Origin: Telluribacter humicola | GTDB taxonomy: Bacteria; Bacteroidota; Bacteroidia; Cytophagales; Spirosomataceae | Direction of reading: 5' to 3' | Assembly (NCBI RefSeq): GCF_017355935.1 | Contig: NZ_JAFIQT010000005.1 | Span: 1 to 64,000, forward strand | DNA length: 64,000 bases | Shown: positions 10,062 to 18,742 of the stretch, piece by piece | How the letters are laid out: every line of letters starts with the position of its first letter | Position numbering within the stretch: the stretch's first letter is position 1 | Notes under the pieces: model-generated | Told to the model about the DNA's origin: nothing | Databases searched by the model: none | What the model saw: the letters and a program-made list of their open reading frames with translations, nothing else | Program-made: the position numbers and the translations under genes

Positions 10062-10069
10062 TACCTTTG
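10062..10069 (+). promoter_or_regulatory. Bacteroidota -7 promoter element TACCTTTG
   Basis: TACCTTTG fits the Bacteroidota consensus TAnnTTTG exactly and lies 38 nt before the aminotransferase ATG. No clear TTTG -33 element is seen at the usual 19-21 nt distance, so the promoter is partial by sequence. Confidence 0.5.
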
Positions 10070-10107
10070 TTCTGCTCAGTACTCAGGATGATCTATCTTA
10101 AAGATAT

Positions 10108-11352
10108 ATGAACCAGCATACAGACCTGGCTATCCATGGAGGGGCCAAAACCGTCACCCGTACTTTTCCCTGGCCTATCTTTGACGAGTCAGAGGTACAG
10201 GCGGTCATGCAAATCGTTCAAAGCGGCGCCTGGGGCAATCCTGACTGCAAGGGGGAGGTAGAGGCCTTCGAGAAGGAGTTTGCGGCGTACTGCGGCACCC
10301 GATACGCCGTGAGCTGTGTCAATGGATCGGTATCCCTCCGGCTGGCGCTGATTGCCTGTGGCGTCAAGCCCGGTGATGAAGTCATAGTACCACCCTATAC
10401 GTTTATAGCCACGGCCTCCACGGTGATCGAGGCCAACTGTGTACCTGTATTTGTAGATATTGATCCTGACACCTATAACATCAGCCCCGAAGCCATCAAA
10501 GCGGCCATCACGGAACGTACACGGGTCATTATACCCGTACACTTTGGGGGACAGGCTTGTGACATGGACCGGATCATGGACATAGCCCGTCGCCACAGTC
10601 TGCGTGTCATTGAAGATGCGGCCCATGCCCACGGGGCTGAGTACAAAGGCAGAAAGTTGGGCTCTATTGGAGATATAGGTAGTTTTAGCTTCCAGTCTTC
10701 CAAAAACCTCACCAGTGGGGAAGGCGGTATAGTAGTCACCAACGATGAGCAGCTCTACCAGATGATGGCCTCACTTCGCAATGTCGGTCGTATGGAAGGC
10801 GGCCAGTGGTACGACCACTACAATCCGGGCTGCAACTACCGGATCACGCCGATCCAGGCGGTGCTGCTATCCCACCAGCTCAAGCGCCTGGAAGAGCAGA
10901 CCCGCACCCGGAATAGCAACGGACTCTATCTCAACAAATTGCTGAGTACCATCGACGGCGTTACACCTTTGCCAAGAGGATTTGGAGATTCTCTTCACTC
11001 CTACCACCTCTATATATTCAAGTACGATAAGACCCAATTCGGTGGAGTACCCAAAGATGAGTTTGTAGCGATGCTGGCGGCAGAGGGAGTACCCTGTTTC
11101 AAGGGGTACCCGCATCCCCTCTACAGGCAACCGCTTTTCCAGCAAAAAAACTTCATGTGTTATGCCATCCCTGATGAAGTTGACTACTCGAGTGTATTTT
11201 GTCCCGTAGCGGAGCAGGCCTGTAGTGAGGAAGCCGTATGGATACTCCAGCACGCCATGCTGGGTACCCGCGAGGATATGGAAAGTTTTGCACGCGCCAT
11301 CTTCAAAATCCAAGAGGCTGTTCGTCGGGTACCTACTCCGGCAGCTCTTTAA
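10108..11352 (+). CDS. DegT/DnrJ/EryC1/StrS-family PLP-dependent aminotransferase
   Basis: 414 residues, fold type I. Motifs seen: GDEVIVPPYTFIATA (substrate and PLP pocket), VIEDAAHAHGAEYKGRKLG (the Asp that pairs with the PLP pyridine nitrogen) and SFSFQSSKNLTSGEGG with the PLP Lys at 199. The usual His-Pro-Thr-Lys context is replaced by Gln-Ser-Ser-Lys. Members aminate keto-sugars or act on scyllo-inosose-type substrates. It starts 38 nt after a TAnnTTTG element and is followed 28 nt later by the GH2 lipoprotein gene, so the two probably form an operon. A role in catabolising or remodelling an amino sugar freed by the GH2 enzyme is inference. Confidence 0.9.
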   Translation: MNQHTDLAIHGGAKTVTRTFPWPIFDESEVQAVMQIVQSGAWGNPDCKGEVEAFEKEFAAYCGTRYAVSCVNGSVSLRLALIACGVKPGDEVIVPPYTFIATASTVIEANCVPVFVDIDPDTYNISPEAIKAAITERTRVIIPVHFGGQACDMDRIMDIARRHSLRVIEDAAHAHGAEYKGRKLGSIGDIGSFSFQSSKNLTSGEGGIVVTNDEQLYQMMASLRNVGRMEGGQWYDHYNPGCNYRITPIQAVLLSHQLKRLEEQTRTRNSNGLYLNKLLSTIDGVTPLPRGFGDSLHSYHLYIFKYDKTQFGGVPKDEFVAMLAAEGVPCFKGYPHPLYRQPLFQQKNFMCYAIPDEVDYSSVFCPVAEQACSEEAVWILQHAMLGTREDMESFARAIFKIQEAVRRVPTPAAL

Positions 11353-11380
11353 CCTAGACCCTAGCCCTTTCAAGATCCCA

Positions 11381-14062
11381 ATGCGATTTACCACTAGTAC
11401 CCATTCCTTACCTCTGGTTATATTATTACTCAGTCTATTTATTTCCGGATGCAGTACAGGTGTACACGTAGAAGAACAGAACCTCACCGACAACTGGACA
11501 ATCATTTCATCAAGAGAGGTACCGGCTGATGTACAGACCTTATCATCAGAATCCTACCCAACCGACAACTGGATAAAGGCTTCCGTGCCTACCACCGTGC
11601 TGGGTGCCCTAGTCGATGCCGGAGTATATAAAGATCCGTTCTTTGGCAAAAACCTGGAAACGATATCTCGCAAACCCTTCGAAGATCCCTGGTGGTTCCG
11701 GACCCGCTTTGAGGTAGCTGACTTTGAGGCGGAAAAAGAGCAGCTCCGCCTGTTGGTAGACGGCATCAACTATCGGGCTGACTTCTGGCTCAATGGGAAG
11801 CAAATTGCCGCGCAGGATACCCTATTTGGCGCTTTCCGCCAGTTCGAGCTGGATATCACCGAAGCGGCCAGGGCCGGTACCAATGTACTCATGGTCAAGG
11901 TACACCCGCCCAAGGTGCGCGACTTCTACATGGGGTTTGTCGATTGGGCACCTACCCCACCCGATCACTACATGGGTATCTACCGCGAGATCCGTCTGAA
12001 ACGCACCGGTAAAGTGTCTATAGACGCGCCCTTTGTACATCCCGATCTGGACCCAAAGAACCTCGCGGAGGCAACGCTGAAAGTAAGTACTGAACTCACC
12101 AACCACAGCAGTTCCCCTCGGACAGTAGTAGTAACCGGTACCATCGAGGATATAAAGCTGGAAAAAGAGGTAAGCCTGGCTCCTCATCAGAAGCAAATAG
12201 TCACTTTTACACCGGAAGAATTTGATCAGCTCCGCATCCGGAATCCACGCCTGTGGTGGCCCAATGGCTTAGGTAGTCCTGAGCTGTACACCCTGCAACT
12301 GGAACTGAAAGAAGAGGGTACATTATTCGACCAGCAGCAGGTCCGGTTTGGTATCCGAAAGGTCGAGACCTATCTCAACGACAAGGGCGTACGGGGCTAT
12401 AAGGTCAACGGCCGGGAGATACTAATCAAGAGTGGGGGCTGGGTGGATGACCTGTTCCTGCGCTATATGCCAGAGAAGGACGCGGCTCAGATTCGCTACG
12501 TCAAAGAAATGAATCTCAACTCCCTTCGTTTTGAAGGCTTCTGGGGCAATAACCACCACATCTACGACCTCTGCGACGAAAACGGGATCCTGCTCATGGT
12601 GGGCTGGAGCTGTCAGTGGGAATGGCCGGACTACCTGGGTCTGGAACTGAACATGAAAGCCGGGGACGAAAACCTGCCTATCAACGAAGGCGTAGACCGG
12701 TATGCCGTTAAGCTCACACCGGACGAAGAGGTCTTACTCTCTGACTATTTTCGGGATCAGGTCAAGTGGCTACGCAACCATCCAAGCATATTTACCTGGG
12801 CCGGTGGCAGTGACGCCATGCCCAAAACCGGACTCGAAAAAAGGTACCTGCAAACGCTGGCCCAGTACGACCCTACCCGCCCCTTCCTGCTATCAGCGGG
12901 AGCTTTTGAAAGTGAACTGACCGGCTCTTCGGGAATGAAGATGAACGGTCCCTACGAATACGTCCCACCAGTGTACTGGTACGAAGACAAAAAGCTGGGC
13001 GGTGCCTTTGGCTTCAATTCCGAAACAGGTCCCGGACCGCAGGTACCACCGGCAGCGAGTATCCGTCGGATGATCCCCGACGCTGATCTGTGGCCAGCAG
13101 ATAATCCTATGTGGAATTTTCACTCGGGCCGCAAAGACTTCAACACCCTGGGCGTGTACCTGACTGCACTTAACAACAAGTATGGCAAGCCCAAAGACCT
13201 GGAAGAACTTGCCCTGAAAGCACAGGTGATGAACTACGAAGCCATTTGCCCCATGTTCGAAGCCTTTGTTATCAATCGTCCTACGGCTACCGGTGTCGTA
13301 CAATGGATGCTCAATTCGCCCTGGCCAGAGTTTTACTGGCAGCTCTACGACTACTACCTCATGCCTACCGGGGCCTACTACGGCACTAAGAAGGCAGGAC
13401 AGCCCCTGAACCTCATCTACGATTACCATCAACATACCGTACACCTGAGCAACGATACACGCCAACCTATCAAAGACTATAGAGCGGAGTTACAACTACT
13501 GGATCAGCTGTCGAAGGTCGTATATAGCAAAGATACCCTGATAAGTGTAGCCGAGAATAAGGTCATAAATCTGGCTAAGCTTATACCTCTAAAAGGAGAT
13601 GGACAGGTATACTTCCTGGACCTGAAGCTTAAAGACGCATCCAACAAAGTAGTAGCCGATAACTTCTACTGGCTGGCCTCCCGCCCCGACCAACTGGACT
13701 GGACTAAATACTTCTGGTACTATACGCCTCAGAAACAATACGCCGACTTCACGGCACTAGATAAGCTACCACGAGTACCTGTGCAAGCATCTAAAAAAGT
13801 GACCAAAGGGGATGATGAATGGGAAGTAACAGTTACTCTTAAAAACCCAACGGATAAAGTAGCCTTCTTCCTGGAACTGGAACTGGCTCAGGGTGTTGAT
13901 GGCCCGGCGGTACTACCTGTATACTGGTCGGATAATTACGTGTCATTGCTACCCGGTGAAAGCAAAGCCCTGACTGTACGGTGTAGCGGTAAGAATATAG
14001 GACAAAATGACCCTTATGTACGTGTGAAGGGATATAACCTTCAAAAGCCGATTACACTCTAA
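11381..14062 (+). CDS. Glycoside hydrolase family 2 lipoprotein, exo-beta-D-glucosaminidase/mannosidase-like
   Basis: 893 residues from ATG 11381, which gives a lipoprotein signal ending LFISGC; the frame stays open further upstream inside the aminotransferase gene. Domains run sugar-binding jelly roll (about 40-210), immunoglobulin-like (220-340), TIM barrel (350-650) and C-terminal beta domains. SCQWEWPDYLG and FTWAGGSDAMP resemble the exo-beta-D-glucosaminidase (CsxA-type) lineage, in which a Gly-Ser-Asp acid/base replaces the usual Asn-Glu; here Asp478. The nucleophile is likely Glu548 in FNSETGPG. Both positions sit close to those known for CsxA. It would trim terminal beta-linked glucosamine or a related residue at the cell surface or periplasm. 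Confidence 0.88.
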   Translation: MRFTTSTHSLPLVILLLSLFISGCSTGVHVEEQNLTDNWTIISSREVPADVQTLSSESYPTDNWIKASVPTTVLGALVDAGVYKDPFFGKNLETISRKPFEDPWWFRTRFEVADFEAEKEQLRLLVDGINYRADFWLNGKQIAAQDTLFGAFRQFELDITEAARAGTNVLMVKVHPPKVRDFYMGFVDWAPTPPDHYMGIYREIRLKRTGKVSIDAPFVHPDLDPKNLAEATLKVSTELTNHSSSPRTVVVTGTIEDIKLEKEVSLAPHQKQIVTFTPEEFDQLRIRNPRLWWPNGLGSPELYTLQLELKEEGTLFDQQQVRFGIRKVETYLNDKGVRGYKVNGREILIKSGGWVDDLFLRYMPEKDAAQIRYVKEMNLNSLRFEGFWGNNHHIYDLCDENGILLMVGWSCQWEWPDYLGLELNMKAGDENLPINEGVDRYAVKLTPDEEVLLSDYFRDQVKWLRNHPSIFTWAGGSDAMPKTGLEKRYLQTLAQYDPTRPFLLSAGAFESELTGSSGMKMNGPYEYVPPVYWYEDKKLGGAFGFNSETGPGPQVPPAASIRRMIPDADLWPADNPMWNFHSGRKDFNTLGVYLTALNNKYGKPKDLEELALKAQVMNYEAICPMFEAFVINRPTATGVVQWMLNSPWPEFYWQLYDYYLMPTGAYYGTKKAGQPLNLIYDYHQHTVHLSNDTRQPIKDYRAELQLLDQLSKVVYSKDTLISVAENKVINLAKLIPLKGDGQVYFLDLKLKDASNKVVADNFYWLASRPDQLDWTKYFWYYTPQKQYADFTALDKLPRVPVQASKKVTKGDDEWEVTVTLKNPTDKVAFFLELELAQGVDGPAVLPVYWSDNYVSLLPGESKALTVRCSGKNIGQNDPYVRVKGYNLQKPITL

Positions 14063-14373
14063 GGATGAGCTGGTACCAAGAACAGCTTTTACCCGTAAAG
14101 TAGGCAGTGTAGAGTATGTCTACTAAACAGATCAAATTTTTCAGATCATGTCGTATATACTCAGACGACATCCAGGCTATTCAAAAACATTTAAACTTTT
14201 TACTTTATTCTTAAACAAACGATCATAGACGTAGTTTCGACTAGTGATGTAGTATAACCCTTAGTATATACGTTATCTCTTTCCGGAGCATTAGTAGTAC
14301 CATCGGTTACATATTTTCACTTTTTTCCATAATTTTGACTACCAGTTATAACTTAGAGTTAGTCACCTAATAC
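14063..14373. other. Non-coding stretch upstream of the PAS kinase
   Basis: 311 nt, AT-rich, with no convincing reading frame. It holds a small dyad ATGTCGT / ACGACAT (14148-14154 and 14165-14171, 10-nt spacer) that could be an operator or weak hairpin. No canonical promoter element was identified. Confidence 0.4.
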
Positions 14374-16284
14374 ATGCAACCCAATTGCCATCTCCTGCTT
14401 CAGAATATCAAGGAAGCGATTATAATGCTGGATAAAGATGGATACATTCAGTATTCCAATCCAGCAACCACTACCATTACGGGCTATACGGCCAATGAGT
14501 TACTCAATAATCATCTTAGCCTGATATACAGCAACAAGGAAGATAGCCTTAGAGCTGATTATGAGCTTCGTCAGGCTTTTAAAAATGGAAAATTTCTGGT
14601 AGAGGGTTGGAAGCTCAGTAAAAACGGCGACAAATTCTGGTGTGAAATATCCCTGACTCCCCTCTATAACGAACAGGAGGAGCATGTAGGATACTCCTGC
14701 ATCCTGCACGATACCAACGACCGTAAAAAGCATGAAATAGAGCTACGCCAGTCAGAAGAACGCTACCGCCTGATGGTAGAAGGAGTACGTGACTACGCTA
14801 TCTTTATGCTGAACCCCACCGGACATATCATTACCTGGAACGAAGGTGCCCGGCGTACCAAGGGGTACAGCTCCTATGAGATCATTGGCAAACACTTCTC
14901 TACATTCTATACCGCGGAGGATCTGGAAGATGGAAAGCCAGAACGCGAACTTAAAATAGCCATTGCGACCGGTAAGTACGAAGAAGAAGGCTGGCGGGTC
15001 AAGAAGAATGGCTCTGTATTCTGGGCCAATGTCGTGATTACATCCCTATTTAACGAACAGAACCAACTGATTGGCTTCTCGAAGGTAACACGTGATCTGA
15101 CCGACCGAAAAGAAAACGAAGAATCATTACGCCAGTCAGAGGAGCGGTATCGTTCGCTGGTTGAACAGGTAACCGACTACGGGATATTTATGCTGGATGA
15201 AAAGGGCCGGATCATTAGCTGGAATGAAGGCGCCCGGAGAATGAAAGGGTATAACCCCGACGAAATCCTCGGCAAATACTTCTCCATCTTCTATCCGGAA
15301 GAAGATATCATGAATGGAAAACCATCGCACGAGCTAAGAGTAGCCCGGGAGGTAGGTAAATACGAAGAAGAAGGCTGGCGTCTGCGGAAAGACGGTACTA
15401 TGTTCTGGGCCAGTGTAGTCATAACGGCCGTATACAATCATACCAACACCCTCATTGGCTACTCTAAGGTTACCCGCGACCTGACGGAGCGTAAGGCCTC
15501 CGAACGAGCCCTTCGCGATAGCTATGAGCGCTATCGCCAGCTAAGTGAAGAACTTAAGGCCACCAACGACGAGCTAATGCTTGCCAATCAGGAGATGGAA
15601 CAGTTTACCTCCATCGTATCCCATGACCTGCAGGAACCCGTAAGAACAATCAAAAGCTTTCTGCAGTTGATAGACATGAAGCTGAACCAGGGGCAGTACG
15701 AAGACTTGAAAACCTATATCAGCAAATCGATCAACGCTTCTAACCGGATGAAAGAGCTGATCCAGAATCTGCTGAGTTACACCCAGGTAAGCAAGAAAGA
15801 GATTGCTGAGGACGAAATAAGAGTGGAAGAGCTTTTCAATATAGCCTTGCAGAATGTAAAAACTACGGTCGAAACTACTAACGCTGAGATTATCATCGAA
15901 AGTGACGTGGATACCATACACGGAGATAGCATACAACTGGTGCAACTGATCCAAAACCTGCTGAGCAATGCGCTGAAATTTACCGATGTTGATAGTCCCC
16001 GGATCATGATCAAGTGTAATAAGGAAGACGGACAGGTAAAATTTGCCATCACTGATAACGGTATAGGTATTGCAGAGGAGGATCTCGGTAAAATATTTGA
16101 GATATTCAGAAGGTTAAATACGAAGAAAGAGTATCCTGGTACAGGAATAGGGCTGGCTATCTGTAAAAAAATAGTAGATCGCCACCGGGGAAGAATCTGG
16201 CCGGTATCCGAAAAGGGTAAAGGCACTACCTTCTATTTTACGATCAATGAAGAAAAGGTAGAGAAACTACCATTGCTACAATAG
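14374..16284 (+). CDS. Triple-PAS sensor histidine kinase
   Basis: 636 residues with no signal peptide or membrane helix, so probably cytoplasmic. Three PAS/PAC units lie at about 5-120, 125-250 and 251-375. Units 2 and 3 look like an internal duplication, sharing DY-IFML, ITWNEGARR/ISWNEGARR, GKYEEEGWR and SKVTRDLT-RK. A coiled coil, ATNDELMLANQEMEQ, leads into the HisKA domain with phosphoacceptor His417 in SHDLQEP, then an HATPase domain (NLLSNALKF, DNGIGI, GTGIGLAICKKIV). The signal is unknown. The response regulator starts 2 nt after the stop codon, so the pair is translationally linked. Confidence 0.95.
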   Translation: MQPNCHLLLQNIKEAIIMLDKDGYIQYSNPATTTITGYTANELLNNHLSLIYSNKEDSLRADYELRQAFKNGKFLVEGWKLSKNGDKFWCEISLTPLYNEQEEHVGYSCILHDTNDRKKHEIELRQSEERYRLMVEGVRDYAIFMLNPTGHIITWNEGARRTKGYSSYEIIGKHFSTFYTAEDLEDGKPERELKIAIATGKYEEEGWRVKKNGSVFWANVVITSLFNEQNQLIGFSKVTRDLTDRKENEESLRQSEERYRSLVEQVTDYGIFMLDEKGRIISWNEGARRMKGYNPDEILGKYFSIFYPEEDIMNGKPSHELRVAREVGKYEEEGWRLRKDGTMFWASVVITAVYNHTNTLIGYSKVTRDLTERKASERALRDSYERYRQLSEELKATNDELMLANQEMEQFTSIVSHDLQEPVRTIKSFLQLIDMKLNQGQYEDLKTYISKSINASNRMKELIQNLLSYTQVSKKEIAEDEIRVEELFNIALQNVKTTVETTNAEIIIESDVDTIHGDSIQLVQLIQNLLSNALKFTDVDSPRIMIKCNKEDGQVKFAITDNGIGIAEEDLGKIFEIFRRLNTKKEYPGTGIGLAICKKIVDRHRGRIWPVSEKGKGTTFYFTINEEKVEKLPLLQ

Positions 16285-16285
16285 A

Positions 16286-16717
16286 ATGAGAAAGTTTAAA
16301 ATCATAGTAGTGGAGAATGATGAGGATGAGCAGTTCTTTATGAAACAGGGCTTTGATTCATCAGGCTTATTCGAAATCATAACCATGGTTCGTAACGGGG
16401 ATGTGTTGCTTGAGTGGTTAACAGATAACACAGCTACGCTACCGGACATAATTCTATCAGATCTGAATATGCCGGGTAAAAATGGCTATGATATTATTTT
16501 GGGTATCAAAGGCAATCCTACCTATAACCATATACCTGTAATTATTACCTCTACCTCCTCTACCAAGACAATCGTGGACAAATGTCTGAACATGGGTGCT
16601 GCCGACTACGTGGTAAAGCCCGAGACGTTTATCGAGTACGTTCCGTACGTAGAGAATCTACACCGGCTGATCGAGGATAAGCAACTGGTCAGGAATGCTG
16701 GAGGCCTGCCTTCCTAA
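16286..16717 (+). CDS. Single-domain response regulator
   Basis: 143 residues comprising only a receiver domain of the Rcp1-like type. VVENDEDE is the acidic pocket, Asp59 in LSDLNMPG the phosphoacceptor, and TSTSS plus VVKPETF the conserved Thr/Ser and Lys. There is no output domain, so it probably acts by protein contact or in a phosphorelay. It begins 2 nt after the kinase stop codon and is followed by a strong bidirectional terminator. Confidence 0.93.
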   Translation: MRKFKIIVVENDEDEQFFMKQGFDSSGLFEIITMVRNGDVLLEWLTDNTATLPDIILSDLNMPGKNGYDIILGIKGNPTYNHIPVIITSTSSTKTIVDKCLNMGAADYVVKPETFIEYVPYVENLHRLIEDKQLVRNAGGLPS

Positions 16718-16736
16718 GGCGGAAGCTATATAGTGA

Positions 16737-16780
16737 GCATCAAAAAAGAGCCTTTACAAGTAAAGGCTCTTTTTTGATGC
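16737..16780. terminator. Bidirectional intrinsic terminator between convergent genes
   Basis: A perfect 20-bp inverted repeat (16737-16756 and 16761-16780) has a CAAG loop. It contains AAAGAGCC-type core pairs and T-runs on both strands. It lies between the response regulator (plus) and the DUF1080 gene (minus), so it can end transcription from either side. Confidence 0.9.
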
Positions 16781-16789
16781 GGCTGTACT

Positions 16790-17488
16790 TTATAACTCCC
16801 TGATCCGGATGTTTCTAAATGAGGCTTCATCGCCATGGTCCTGAAGCAGAATATGCCCCTCCCCCATTCCGTAGCCTTCTATATCTTTAAACTTACTGGC
16901 AGCCTTAGCATCCAGGAATGCTCTACTGCCTCGTTCGTACTCAACTACTCTGGTCCCATTGAGCCAGTGCTCCACATGATTGCCCTTCACTACGATACGA
17001 CCGGTATTCCACTGCCCGATAGGCTTCAGCTTACGAGCCGAAGGCGCCATCAGCTCGTATAAGCTGGCGGTTCGGCGCTTATCATCCTTATCTTTGGCAA
17101 TATCTTTATTTCCGGTATCATCGATCAACTGATACTCGGGCCCCAGCCACGATCCATCCGGGTACTTTCTGACCGCGTACTTCAGGCCAGTATTAGCTCC
17201 CGGAGCCAGCTTGAATTCAAACTGTAAGTCAAAGCTATCGTATGTCTTTCGGGTAATAATATCTCCAGCCTTATGGGTCTTATCTCCTCCCTTATTCACG
17301 GTCAGTGATTTATATGCTACGAGCCATCCTCGCTCCGGAAACTGGTCCGACTTGCTACTGGTCCACTGGCTGGTAGTAGTACCATTAAAAAGCCATGTCC
17401 AATCAGACTGTGGTACGTAGGCTGGTGGAAGATCCGGAGAAAAAAGGGCTGTACCCAGTAGTAAAAGAGAGGTGATCTGGAATATCAT
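16790..17488 (-). CDS. DUF1080 (3-keto-disaccharide hydrolase / GH16-like lectin fold) secreted protein
   Basis: 232 residues with a signal peptide (MIFQITSLLLLGTALF). The core DWTWLFNGTTTSQWTS, then FDLQFEFKLAPGANTGLKYAV, GPEYQLIDD, NTGRIVVKGNHVEHWLNG and GHILLQDHG...FRNIRIREL are the regular signposts of DUF1080, a concanavalin-like jelly roll. Some members bind or cleave 3-keto-glycosides. It is the last gene of a minus-strand run after the XylR/AraC regulator (40-nt gap), so it is probably part of the sugar locus. Confidence 0.9.
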   Translation of the reverse strand: MIFQITSLLLLGTALFSPDLPPAYVPQSDWTWLFNGTTTSQWTSSKSDQFPERGWLVAYKSLTVNKGGDKTHKAGDIITRKTYDSFDLQFEFKLAPGANTGLKYAVRKYPDGSWLGPEYQLIDDTGNKDIAKDKDDKRRTASLYELMAPSARKLKPIGQWNTGRIVVKGNHVEHWLNGTRVVEYERGSRAFLDAKAASKFKDIEGYGMGEGHILLQDHGDEASFRNIRIREL

Positions 17489-17528
17489 CGGGTTTTAGAT
17501 TATGTAGTTACTTAATCAATTATGCATA

Positions 17529-18695
17529 TTACGAACGTCCTGCCAGGTAGCGGTTGCGGTACTCGATGGGGTTACATCCCTTCACCTGCCTGAACTGCCG
17601 GGCTATGTTTTTGCTGTCATTTAGCCCCATGTCCAGGGCTATCTCAAATACGGTCATATCGGTTTCCAGCAGCTTCTGCGTAAACTTTTCTATCCTGAGG
17701 TTATAGATGTACTTATAAATCGGGTACCCCGTAATATCCTGAAAACGCTTTTCCAGCGATCGCCGTGATAAAGGTACCTGCTTTACTACATCTTCCACAC
17801 TTAGGTTTCGCTCAATATTCTGGTGGATGTACTTGAGCGAAGAGGCAATGTGATGATCATGGGTCGCATAGATATCCGTAGACTGCCGGGTTATGATCTG
17901 CGTGGGCTTCACTATTATATCCTGATACTCGGATAAGCCGTTACGGATCATGTAGTCGAGCAGTCTGGCGGCATCGTAGCCCCCCTTTTCGGCATCCAGT
18001 GCTATACTCGACAGCGGCGGGTCAGACAGTTCGCACAACATGACGTCATTGTCTACCCCCAGTACGGCTACCTCTTCGGGTATACGTATGCCCGAGAGCC
18101 GGCAGGCTTCGGTAATATGCTGCCCCTGGTTGTCGTCACAGGCCCACAGAGCTATGGGCTTGGGCAGCGATTTGAGCCACTGACTGAGCGAACTGGGCTT
18201 ATAGTACCATAGCTCACCAGAGCTGTCCATGGTATTCTCAAAAGAATGTACTCTATAGCCGGCGCGTTTTATTCGTGTCTCATAGCCTTCGGCGCGTTCC
18301 CTGGACCATACAATATCTCCAAATCCATAAAAGGCAAAATGGGTAAAGCCTTTCTTTAGGAAGTACTCTGCGGCCATTACACCGGTTTCGTGGTAGGCAC
18401 CCGTTATATTTGGTATCTCAGAAAAACGCTCCTTGAAGTCCTGCGCGATCACGGGTATACCCGCCTGTACGATCTTCTGAATATCCTTATCATTATAGAG
18501 CTGACCGATTATACCATCTGCTTCCCACTCGAGCGCCCACTGGAGTATGCCCTCCAGTCCGATGGTCTCGCGGTGAAAAAGCGGCATCCGGCAGAATATC
18601 CAGGGTCCATACTCACTGGAGTACTTGCTGATCCCTTTGAGCAGGTCCTTGCTATACTCCTCCGCAAAATCAATAAGCAGTATAATCTTATACAT
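17529..18695 (-). CDS. XylR-like AraC-family transcriptional regulator with sugar-binding domain
   Basis: 388 residues. Residues about 1-275 form a LacI/periplasmic-binding-protein-like ligand domain (GILQWALEWEADGIIGQ, GIPVIAQDF, GFTHFAFYGFGD, VAVLGVDNDVMLCELSDPPLSSIALD). Residues about 285-385 form two AraC helix-turn-helix units (NLSVEDVVKQVPLSRRSLEKRFQDITG and MTVFEIALDMGLNDSKNIARQFRQVKGCNPIEYR). This is the architecture of XylR of E. coli, a sugar-responsive activator. It lies directly after the MFS transporter gene (47-nt gap) and most likely controls the flanking amino-sugar genes. Confidence 0.93.
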   Translation of the reverse strand: MYKIILLIDFAEEYSKDLLKGISKYSSEYGPWIFCRMPLFHRETIGLEGILQWALEWEADGIIGQLYNDKDIQKIVQAGIPVIAQDFKERFSEIPNITGAYHETGVMAAEYFLKKGFTHFAFYGFGDIVWSRERAEGYETRIKRAGYRVHSFENTMDSSGELWYYKPSSLSQWLKSLPKPIALWACDDNQGQHITEACRLSGIRIPEEVAVLGVDNDVMLCELSDPPLSSIALDAEKGGYDAARLLDYMIRNGLSEYQDIIVKPTQIITRQSTDIYATHDHHIASSLKYIHQNIERNLSVEDVVKQVPLSRRSLEKRFQDITGYPIYKYIYNLRIEKFTQKLLETDMTVFEIALDMGLNDSKNIARQFRQVKGCNPIEYRNRYLAGRS

Positions 18696-18742
18696 GTAGT
18701 ACTACGTATCAGCTGTACTATAAGCCCTACAAACAGGTTTTT

